In this document: positions 1 through 5,845 of the stretch, piece after piece
Layout: every line of letters starts with the position of its first letter
How positions within the stretch are numbered: the stretch's first letter is position 1
Assembly (NCBI GenBank): GCA_030679615.1
Contig: JAUXSJ010000285.1
Location: forward strand, 1 to 8,218
Direction: 5' to 3'
Length of the DNA: 8,218 bases
Origin: Parachlamydiaceae bacterium
GTDB taxonomy: Bacteria; Chlamydiota; Chlamydiia; Chlamydiales; Parachlamydiaceae
Made by a program: the position numbers and the translations under genes
The notes under the pieces: generated by a model
Seen by the model: only the letters and a program-made list of their open reading frames with translations
Database searches by the model: none
Told to the model about the DNA's origin: nothing

Positions 1-1
1 A

Positions 2-97
2 GCAACGAAGGAACTGTGGGAATACGATAAAAAAAGGCATAGAGCTCGTCAGAGCGATTCAAAAGCTATTCAGAATCAATCGAATACGACTAGGTAA
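2..97 (+). CDS. possible 3' end of an upstream gene (partial)
   Basis: An open frame enters from the left edge and stops at TAA 95-97. Its 31 residues are charged and polar, with a basic patch (KKRHRAR) and an Asn/Gln/Thr-rich end, as in the tail of a soluble protein. A second open frame overlaps it and stops at 138-140, giving a less natural composition. Third-position base use does not separate the two frames. No domain is recognisable and no terminator follows directly, so the call rests only on the open frame and composition. The fragment could also be non-coding. Confidence 0.35.
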   Translation, partial: ATKELWEYDKKRHRARQSDSKAIQNQSNTTR

Positions 98-138
98 ATA
101 CATATCATTAAATGCAAAGTATTTTTGTTCTGCCTTTT

Positions 139-250
139 AGAGAGAATATTGATGGTACGATATCATTTTCGACTCAAATTATTTATGCACTTTAATAGAT
201 AGAATTGATTGAGTAAAATAAAATGACACCGCATCATCATTATTCTCTCT
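139..250. repeat. short separated inverted repeat, 16-base arms
   Basis: Positions 139-154 and 235-250 are inverted copies matching at 15 of 16 positions by eye, separated by 80 bases without a gene. The core AGAGAGAATA is a perfect 10-base match. The spacing and small arms could fit the ends of a tiny non-autonomous element or a chance match in low-complexity sequence. No target-site duplication is evident. The rest of 98-251 shows nothing else I can name. Confidence 0.3.
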
Positions 251-251
251 T

Positions 252-277
252 AAAAAAAGCGAAGGCAGGGCCTTCGC
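252..277 (-). terminator. intrinsic terminator of the 308-1297 gene
   Basis: GCGAAGGC (259-266) and GCCTTCGC (270-277) form a perfect 8-bp GC-rich stem with a 3-base loop. On the minus strand the stem is followed at once by a run of seven T (258-252). It lies about 30 bases past the stop codon of the minus-strand gene and has the classic orientation for that gene. The plus side lacks a T tract, so it should not end rightward transcription. Confidence 0.85.
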
Positions 278-307
278 ACTCCAAAAATATTATGAAATAA
301 TTTTATT

Positions 308-1297
308 TTATGATTTCTCTAAAGTTATAATTTGAACAGGATAATTGTGTTCAGTAAAGAGTTTACAAATGGATTCAGAGCATTCAACTTCTGCCGAGTG
401 ATGCACAGTAACTTCAAACGGAATTAAATCATCCCTATTAAATTTAAAATTTTCTGTAGACTTCGGAAACAAATTCCAATAAACAAATAATGTATTAATA
501 AATCCACTAATTTGTTTTGTTGTTTTAAATACATCATTGTAAGCATCGAAATAAGTTATTTTACTTAATGCTGATGAAGAACTCGAAATCAATCCACTGC
601 TTTTAATTATGAAATTTTTAAAAATAAATTTATAATTATGATCATGCATTTTTACACTATCAAGAGGTTTTATTTGATGTTTTTTATTATGCATAAATTT
701 ATTAAACTTTACAAAATTTTGACCTATTTGAACGCTAAAGCTAATAGTATTTAAAATATGAATATACTTAGATAAGTTTTGTGCGATTGGTTTTTTTATA
801 ATTTTTATTTCTTGCAAAAACTTAATACTATAGAGCAAATGAGATGCAAATCGAGATGTATTAATTATAACTTTTAACCATTTTAATTTACTGTGAGTTA
901 AAGAAAATTCATATTTTACGTTTGGGTCAATATCCCTAGGATCGATTGGTTTAATATTTTTGGAATTTTCTTTTTTACTGAACAAATAATTAATCCCATA
1001 ATTAATTAAATTCAAAACATCATAAATAATAATGGAAGCATGGAAAAATTTATGTATATGATGGGCTCCATGATGCATGTTATCTAAAAATTGAAAGCTT
1101 TCTTTAGGCAACTTAATTTTTAAAAAAGGACTAATGAAATGAAAAGTTTTTTCAAAAAGCTCAGCACCTTTTTCATATAAATTAATTTGTTTGAAAAATT
1201 GATCTAATTTAGATCTTTTTATTTCTACATTTCGATTGTTATTTTGATAAGTAATTTGAATTCTATATGAATCATTTATGCAATTATCGCCGCACAT
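308..1297 (-). CDS. hypothetical His-rich protein, 329 aa
   Basis: I do not recognise a family. The start ATG (1297-1295) has a good Shine-Dalgarno sequence, AAGGA, 7 bases upstream on the minus strand (1309-1305), and the gene ends just before a strong intrinsic terminator, so it is very likely expressed. The product is rich in Lys, Asn, Ile and Phe. A His cluster lies at residues 75-86 (HHGAHHIHKFFH), followed by a hydrophobic stretch at about 87-106. Moderately hydrophobic stretches occur near 176-195 and 262-277, and a Ser run at 237-242. Cysteines sit near both ends (C2, C6, C306, C311). There is no clear signal peptide. The weak bilobed hydrophobic pattern could suit membrane association, as in chlamydial inclusion proteins, but that is a guess. 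It is transcribed divergently from lemA and is probably monocistronic. Confidence 0.75.
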   Translation of the reverse strand: MCGDNCINDSYRIQITYQNNNRNVEIKRSKLDQFFKQINLYEKGAELFEKTFHFISPFLKIKLPKESFQFLDNMHHGAHHIHKFFHASIIIYDVLNLINYGINYLFSKKENSKNIKPIDPRDIDPNVKYEFSLTHSKLKWLKVIINTSRFASHLLYSIKFLQEIKIIKKPIAQNLSKYIHILNTISFSVQIGQNFVKFNKFMHNKKHQIKPLDSVKMHDHNYKFIFKNFIIKSSGLISSSSSALSKITYFDAYNDVFKTTKQISGFINTLFVYWNLFPKSTENFKFNRDDLIPFEVTVHHSAEVECSESICKLFTEHNYPVQIITLEKS

Positions 1298-1342
1298 AAT
1301 TTAGTCCTTATTATAAATTAATATTATTTAAAAATACGTATA

Positions 1343-1371
1343 AGAATACATTTTATTTTTATTTCATGCAA
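1343..1371 (-). promoter_or_regulatory. candidate sigma70-type promoter for the 308-1297 gene
   Basis: On the minus strand TTGCAT (1371-1366) and TATTCT (1348-1343) are separated by exactly 17 bases, with 3/6 and 4/6 matches to consensus. The implied 5' leader is about 40 bases and ends in the AAGGA ribosome site. In such AT-rich DNA these matches are easily found by chance. Confidence 0.27.
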
Positions 1372-1392
1372 TGAAGAAGGTTCACTCCCCTC

Positions 1393-1421
1393 TTTTCATG
1401 AATTCTTAAAAACTGTAAGAT
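1393..1421 (+). promoter_or_regulatory. candidate sigma70-type promoter for lemA-htpX
   Basis: TTTTCA (1393-1398) and TAAGAT (1416-1421) are separated by 17 bases, each a 4/6 match to consensus, placing a start site about 28 bases before the lemA ATG. A sigma32-like element was considered because htpX is heat-inducible in E. coli, but no convincing one is visible. Confidence 0.3.
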
Positions 1422-1455
1422 CAAAAATTATTAAAGCAAACCAGGAGTGATAGAA

Positions 1456-2049
1456 ATGTCTACAGCATTAATTATTATTTTAGTCATTGTGGCTTTCATT
1501 GTTTTGTGGGGAGTCGGAATCTATAATCGCTTAATTCAGTTACGAAACCAAGTCAATAATGCATGGAGCCAAATTGACGTTCAACTTCAAAGACGTTACG
1601 ATTTAATTCCTAACTTGGTTGAAGCTGTTAAGGGCTATATGACTTATGAAAAAGGCACATTAGAAGCTGTCATTAGTGCTCGCAATACCGCTCAACAAGC
1701 AAGAGAAAAAGTTGAAGAATCTGGTGGACCAACTTCCGGTTCCATTAAAGAATTAGCAACAGCAGATATGGCTTTAAGAGGAGCTGTGACGAATATCATG
1801 GCTTTAGCTGAAAACTATCCTCAGTTGCGTGCAAGTGAAAATATGCAACAATTACAAGAAGAATTGAGCTCCACAGAAAATAAAGTCGCGTTTTCTCGCC
1901 AATCTTATAATGACAGTGTAATGCTATACAATACTGCACAACAAGAATTTCCTGCTGTAGTTTTGGCTAGTACATTTGGACATCATCCCGTTGAGTTATT
2001 CCAAGTTGATGACGTTCAAGCACGCAAAGCTCCTAAAGTCTCATTTTAA
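1456..2049 (+). CDS. lemA: LemA family membrane protein, 197 aa
   Basis: LemA proteins are membrane-anchored helical-bundle proteins of poorly defined function, often encoded beside membrane proteases. The product has an N-terminal membrane helix (residues about 4-23), a characteristic block (WSQIDVQLQRRYDLIPNLVE, 37-56) and the late motif ENKVAFSRQSYND (141-153). Its 197 residues are close to the usual family length. I chose ATG 1456: AGGAG at 1443-1447 lies 8 bases upstream. The in-frame GTG at 1447 overlaps that ribosome site and would add MIE before the natural start. htpX follows after 26 bases on the same strand with no terminator between, so the two are probably co-transcribed. The family assignment is firm. 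The exact role, perhaps partner or substrate of the HtpX protease, is inferred from context. Confidence 0.95.
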   Translation: MSTALIIILVIVAFIVLWGVGIYNRLIQLRNQVNNAWSQIDVQLQRRYDLIPNLVEAVKGYMTYEKGTLEAVISARNTAQQAREKVEESGGPTSGSIKELATADMALRGAVTNIMALAENYPQLRASENMQQLQEELSSTENKVAFSRQSYNDSVMLYNTAQQEFPAVVLASTFGHHPVELFQVDDVQARKAPKVSF

Positions 2050-2075
2050 TGATTTCTTAAGGTATAGGTCTACAA

Positions 2076-3068
2076 ATGGCGATGAATTTTTGGGAAGCTC
2101 AACGTAAAGCAAAATCAAAAACAGTTCTTTACTTAATTGTTTTTGTTTTGCTTACACTAGTAGCATCTACTTTAGCAGAATTTGCCATGCGTGAATATGC
2201 TGGTGAAGAGTATGCAAGTTCAAATATCCCCTTTGTTGGTTTAGCTTTTTTAGGAGGTACATTTCTTGTCGCTGGCTTTAATTATCTTAGCTATGTAAGT
2301 TCTGGTGGATCTTATGTAGCAGAATCTGTCGGAGCTTTCCTTGTCGATCCGAATACAAGACATCCTCGCGAAAGGCAATTAATAAATATTGTCCATGAGC
2401 TTGCCATAGCTACAGGTTTGCCAATTCCTCCAACTTATATACTAGAAGCTGAAGAAATTAATGCATTTGCAGCTGGAACTAGTCCGGAGAATGCAGCTAT
2501 CTGTGTGACAACAGGATGTCTAAATTTATTAAATAGAGATGAATTACAGGGTGTATTAGCACATGAATTTGGACATGTATTTAATCGTGACATGACGATT
2601 GGAATGCGTGTAGCTGCCATGTTAATGGGATTTTTCATTGTTTCTTACATTGGACTAAGACTTCTTCAAGGAAGCATGTATTTTGGAGGACGTCGAGATG
2701 ATGAAGATCGACGTGGAAATCCAATAGTATTAGTCGCTTTTATATTTATTATTGCGGGAATGATTACTTGGTTTTTTGGATCCATATTACAAGCGATGGT
2801 GAGCAGGCAAAGAGAGTATTTAGCCGATGCTTGTTCTGTACAATATACAAGAAATCCAGAAGGCATAGCAAATGCTTTAAGAAAAATAGAAGCATACAAT
2901 GTTTCTGATATGCCTAAAACCGGAAAAGCTTTTGCACATCTTTATTTTAATCAACATCCATCTTTTTGGTCTCGATTATTTGCTACCCACCCACCTATCG
3001 AAGAACGCATTGCAGCGATTGAAGGAAAAGATTATATAAATAATCCTCCTCCCCCACCACTGAACTGA
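2076..3068 (+). CDS. htpX: HtpX-like membrane zinc metalloprotease (M48), 330 aa
   Basis: Members of this family are integral membrane proteases that cleave damaged or misfolded membrane proteins, with the active site facing the cytoplasm. Two N-terminal membrane helices are visible (about 17-38 and 53-72). The zinc site HEFGH is at 163-167, where the two histidines bind zinc and the glutamate is catalytic. The third-ligand motif REYLAD is at 246-251 (E247). Two further hydrophobic segments lie at about 178-198 and 216-240, and the conserved late block ATHPPIEERI is at 303-312. All catalytic residues are present, so it should be active. The protein ends in a run of five prolines (324-328). 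The ribosome site is modest (AGG 7 bases before ATG 2076), and a second in-frame ATG at 2082 is possible. It follows lemA by 26 bases, a common pairing. Confidence 0.95.
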   Translation: MAMNFWEAQRKAKSKTVLYLIVFVLLTLVASTLAEFAMREYAGEEYASSNIPFVGLAFLGGTFLVAGFNYLSYVSSGGSYVAESVGAFLVDPNTRHPRERQLINIVHELAIATGLPIPPTYILEAEEINAFAAGTSPENAAICVTTGCLNLLNRDELQGVLAHEFGHVFNRDMTIGMRVAAMLMGFFIVSYIGLRLLQGSMYFGGRRDDEDRRGNPIVLVAFIFIIAGMITWFFGSILQAMVSRQREYLADACSVQYTRNPEGIANALRKIEAYNVSDMPKTGKAFAHLYFNQHPSFWSRLFATHPPIEERIAAIEGKDYINNPPPPPLN

Positions 3069-3075
3069 CATTTGA

Positions 3076-3101
3076 GAAAATTTATAAAAATTTTTATTTT
3101 C
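3076..3101. terminator. weak AT-only palindrome between convergent genes
   Basis: htpX and the next minus-strand gene end 25 bases apart. The junction carries a perfect 14-base AT palindrome (3084-3097) flanked by GAAAAT/ATTTTC, with T-rich DNA on the plus side. It could act as a weak bidirectional terminator, but the stem has almost no GC pairs. The element overlaps the minus gene's stop codon. Confidence 0.3.
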
Positions 3102-4959
3102 TTTTACTCTCAAGCTTTTGCTTCATAAAATCATCAGGCAAAGAAGTTCTAAATAAAACTGGAATTTGCTCATGCCGAGCAATGGTGAAAATTTTACTTA
3201 AAAAATCACGATCTTTTTCAGAATTCATACTAATTAAAGATTTAGACAATAACCATGCCTTTACTTTTAGGGGTTTTTTTGTATATGTATCAATATTAAT
3301 TTCATTATTATCTTCTAAATTTGTTCCGGAAAGAATTTCCTGAGGACCCATTAAGCGATTTAGATACGGGTGATACGTGGAATCTGAAGCATTTATATTT
3401 TTAAAATATTCAATAACATTTTTTAGTTTATTTAATTCTGAAATTATATTTGTTTCTTTATTGATTAAAAATAATTTAAAAAATTCTTCTTTTTCTTTCA
3501 ATTTATTAAAATTATTTAAGCTATAATATTTAATCATAACATCTAAAATATGAGACAATCGATTAAAATTTTCAGAAGTTATATCTTCATCTCTACAATC
3601 AGGATAAAATTTTTCGATATAATGTAAGCTTAGAATCAATTCTTCTAAAGCAAAATAATCCTTATCTAAAAAAACTTCTTTTACATTGTTTAATGTAATA
3701 AAAATTTCATCTATATTTTTTCTGTCATTAGAATTTTCTAATAAAGTTATTAATTTTAATATCTTATCTAAATATCCCAATTGTTTAAAAAAAGTTTCTT
3801 GTTGGCTAAATTGATCTATCCATTTATCACATTCATGATTCAATCGACCTATTCTATCAATGATTGTGTTAGATTTGATTTCATTGAATAATATTTTTTC
3901 ATTAAAGCGATTATACAGATCAAAAATATATGCCGATAAAATTTTTCCTTTTTGTGCCATCGAATACCAATTTGCTTGCATAGGTACTGTAGAGTCAGGT
4001 GTATGCAGATCTTCTGGTGAAGTATGTACAATTGATTCATAAGGAACTTCAAGGACTTGAAATACACGACGATTTCCCTCGAAAAAAAATGTATGAGATT
4101 CATCAATGATTGAAGTGCATAAATATGGCCATTTACCTATAAGATACCCTTTATATTCATCAAATATATTTACTAAATTAGAAGCACAACCCAAAAATTT
4201 ATAATTCTGGTTGTCTATATCATAATAGTTAAAAACTTGATTATGTAATAAGATTTCATTATTTTGAATATACTTTAAATTATTGATAAATTGATTTGTA
4301 TTTCTAAATAATAATTCATAATGAGCTTTTTGTTTTACTAGATCTGGAGAGTTTTTAAAATAATTTTCAATAAATGCTTGTTCAAAATATGATAAAGGTG
4401 TTAATAAATCTTCTGTGGAGTTGATTTTTAAATTGTTTATAAAATCGTCAGGTAATTTTCCTGTTTTTATAGAACTTAAATTTTCATTTACATTGATATT
4501 TCTAATTTGAATTTTTTTATTGTAATCATCTTTAGATTTAATCAATTTAAATTCGTTTAAAGTGATTAAAATAAAAAACACTGAAGAAATCCTTTTGATT
4601 TCTTCGTCAACATTATAACTTGAAATTAGATCAGTTACAAAAATTTTTTTACAAATTTTTTTAAAAAATCCTAACTGGTTATCAAATTGATTAATTAAAA
4701 ATTTTTTTTCATTTACAATAATTTTTTTTGAATAATTTAAAGCAAGATATTTTAAACTCTCATTAAAAAAATTCCCTAATAATTCTTTTTGCTTTTCATC
4801 CATTAATATTTTTACTTTATTAACCAGTCGATTTTTTGTAATTATAATTTCATTTTCATTTTTTTTATTAAATCTAATTCGATTGATTGAATCAACTTCA
4901 CTAAAACAATCAAAATTTGGATCTTTTAAATTAAAAACTATTTGTTTTACATCATTCAT
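3094..4959 (-). CDS. uncharacterised 621-aa protein, intact member of a paralogous pair
   Basis: I do not recognise a named family. The product is soluble-looking, largely helical, and very Lys/Asn/Ile-rich, with no signal peptide or membrane segment. Residues about 361-610 align along their length with the broken gene at the right end of the window. The best conserved part is the C-terminal block at 530-605: LNRxMGPxEILS (533-544), NEIN (552-555), LKVxxW (564-569), KSL (573-575) and a final FxIAxxxxI. A shared DKD...LEE segment lies at 432-440. The middle has a stretch (LLFRNTN 216-222; CTS 281-283; VFQVLEVP 299-306) that vaguely recalls the Arg, Ser-Thr-Ser and strand pattern of ADP-ribosyltransferases, but no convincing Glu-x-Glu follows. 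The start has no good Shine-Dalgarno sequence. Proximity to an ADP-ribosylarginine hydrolase makes an effector role thinkable but unproven. Confidence 0.82.
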   Translation of the reverse strand: MNDVKQIVFNLKDPNFDCFSEVDSINRIRFNKKNENEIIITKNRLVNKVKILMDEKQKELLGNFFNESLKYLALNYSKKIIVNEKKFLINQFDNQLGFFKKICKKIFVTDLISSYNVDEEIKRISSVFFILITLNEFKLIKSKDDYNKKIQIRNINVNENLSSIKTGKLPDDFINNLKINSTEDLLTPLSYFEQAFIENYFKNSPDLVKQKAHYELLFRNTNQFINNLKYIQNNEILLHNQVFNYYDIDNQNYKFLGCASNLVNIFDEYKGYLIGKWPYLCTSIIDESHTFFFEGNRRVFQVLEVPYESIVHTSPEDLHTPDSTVPMQANWYSMAQKGKILSAYIFDLYNRFNEKILFNEIKSNTIIDRIGRLNHECDKWIDQFSQQETFFKQLGYLDKILKLITLLENSNDRKNIDEIFITLNNVKEVFLDKDYFALEELILSLHYIEKFYPDCRDEDITSENFNRLSHILDVMIKYYSLNNFNKLKEKEEFFKLFLINKETNIISELNKLKNVIEYFKNINASDSTYHPYLNRLMGPQEILSGTNLEDNNEINIDTYTKKPLKVKAWLLSKSLISMNSEKDRDFLSKIFTIARHEQIPVLFRTSLPDDFMKQKLESKRK

Positions 4960-4987
4960 TATTAAACCATATTATTTTATCAGTGTT

Positions 4988-5030
4988 ATTATAAATAATG
5001 TATTATAATAAAATTTTAATTAAATTAAAA
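4988..5030 (-). promoter_or_regulatory. candidate promoter for the 621-aa gene
   Basis: Reading leftward there are two perfect TATAAT boxes, at 5007-5002 and 4993-4988, about 43 and 29 bases before the ATG. The first has only a weak -35 (TTTTAA, 5030-5025) at 17-base spacing, and the second has none. The region is nearly all A/T, so perfect -10 boxes carry limited weight. Confidence 0.3.
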
Positions 5031-5034
5031 GTAA

Positions 5035-5160
5035 ATTTTACATATTAAATTTTACAGAATTGCTGAACAATTAATCGATGTTGTTTCAAAAATTTCTGAT
5101 ATTAAAAAAGACGCTTTAGAATTAATAAGAACTAATAATGAAGTTAAAAGTCTTCTTTAA
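5035..5160 (+). pseudogene. start-less coding remnant, about 41 codons
   Basis: An open frame runs from just after a TAA (5032-5034) to TAA 5158-5160. From residue 5 it reads like real protein: an amphipathic helical sequence beginning KFYRIAEQLIDVV and ending NNEVKSLL. It has no ATG, GTG or TTG start and no ribosome site, so it looks like the 3' end of a gene whose front has been lost. It shows no obvious similarity to the neighbouring proteins. It lies directly before the repeat cluster, which fits decay or element insertion at this spot. A chance open frame in AT-rich DNA cannot be excluded. Confidence 0.4.
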
Positions 5161-5222
5161 TAAAAAATCTTACATTAATTCAGAACGGCTCTCGTTATAA
5201 CTCACATTGAGATAAAAAAAGT

Positions 5223-5267
5223 CGCGAAAGCGGTGAAATCATGTAGCCACAGGCATCAGCCTAATGG
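5223..5267. repeat. REP-like short hairpins in GC-richer intergenic patch
   Basis: Two small fold-backs sit close together. CGC-GAAA-GCG at 5223-5232 has a GNRA-type tetraloop. At 5247-5267 an AGGC-ATCA-GCCT stem is closed, across a small internal loop, by CCA/TGG. The patch is less AT-rich than its surroundings. The second hairpin resembles intergenic repeats I associate with planctomycetes and chlamydiae, an impression from memory only. It could be part of the larger element that starts at 5306. Confidence 0.4.
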
Positions 5268-5305
5268 TTGTTAAGTTAAAAAAATTGTTATTAATTTGAT
5301 TGACA

Positions 5306-5598
5306 CGTAAGCATAAAATGCCGTCCTTACAGGACTCGATGAATATTTTACGTTTACCCAGGCATCCGCTTCGCTTCGACCTGGGCTATGAAATGCCGGC
5401 CCGTTGGGTCTAAAGGATTCTTGCTTAAAGTAAATTAATTTAATTATATAAGGTTAAATACTTTAAAATATCACTCCAAGATAAAATCTTTCAGGCCCAA
5501 CGGGCCGGCATTTCATAGCCCAGGTCGGAGCAAAGCGGAGGCCTGGGTAAACGTAAAATATTCATCGAGTCCTGAAAGGACGGCATTTTATACTTACG
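5306..5598. repeat. 293-base inverted-repeat element, 105-base arms
   Basis: Positions 5306-5410 and 5494-5598 are inverted copies of equal length with six mismatches by eye (about 94% identity). They are separated by an AT-rich 83-base centre (5411-5493) with no gene. In the right copy each unit holds three smaller fold-backs: GGCCC-AAC-GGGCC (5494-5506), CCCAGG/CCTGGG around a 17-base loop (5519-5547), and TCCT-GAA-AGGA (5570-5580). The left copy keeps all three. No transposase is encoded, so the element is non-autonomous at best. One frame across the unit encodes SPERTAF, similar to a peptide often mis-called as protein in planctomycete repeats (memory). It could be two insertions of one dispersed repeat in opposite orientation. 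Confidence 0.92.
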
Positions 5599-5782
5599 CC
5601 CTAAAATCGAGACAGAGATCACAGTGGTTAATTTTTACGCCATTGTCGCTTAAGTCGATTACATTGCTCCCCCACTAGCCCTAGGTATTTAGTAAAAAAA
5701 AATTATTAATTAAAATTTATTAACTAGAAACAACTTATAATATCAATAATTAAAAAAAATTAATTATCACAATTAAAATTTA
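5599..5782. other. gene-free flank: GC-richer tail then AT-rich stretch
   Basis: Positions 5599-5690 are GC-richer than the rest of the gap and include a C run near 5669-5674 and CCTAGG at about 5680-5685. No convincing open frame or strong hairpin is present. This may be a further piece of the adjoining repeat element. From about 5690 onward the DNA is almost purely A/T up to the hydrolase promoter region. Confidence 0.4.
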
Positions 5783-5811
5783 TTGTTATTTTATTAAGAT
5801 TGTGTTAAATT
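5783..5811 (+). promoter_or_regulatory. candidate promoter for the ADP-ribosylhydrolase gene
   Basis: TTGTTA (5783-5788) and TAAATT (5806-5811) are separated by 17 bases, each a 4/6 match to consensus or better. A start near 5818 would leave a leader of about 28 bases containing the AGGA ribosome site at 5836-5839. The match is not strong in such AT-rich DNA. Confidence 0.28.
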
Positions 5812-5845
5812 AATTTTTTACAATAAAATTTAATTAGGAATTAAA

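Noticed and set aside
3..140. Second open frame at the left edge ending at 138-140
   Set aside because: It overlaps the 2-97 frame, has a less protein-like composition and no supporting feature. Only one of the two can be real, and neither is strong.
2435..2899. Two minus-strand open frames (67 and 77 codons) inside htpX
   Set aside because: They lie opposite a well-conserved protease gene, have no ribosome sites and give Ser/Ile/Asn-rich translations without known features. They are shadows of htpX.
3849..4106. Open frames on both strands within the 621-aa gene (85 and 60 codons)
   Set aside because: They overlap a long gene supported by its paralogue and have no independent start signals.
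5306..5598. CRISPR array or tRNA/rRNA gene
   Set aside because: The repeats are two inverted copies, not regularly spaced direct repeats, and no cloverleaf or rRNA signature is seen anywhere in the window.
5306..5598. Short protein genes translated from the repeat (for example the frame with SPERTAF)
   Set aside because: The sequence is explained by hairpin structure, and such frames in dispersed repeats are typical false gene calls. There is no start signal.
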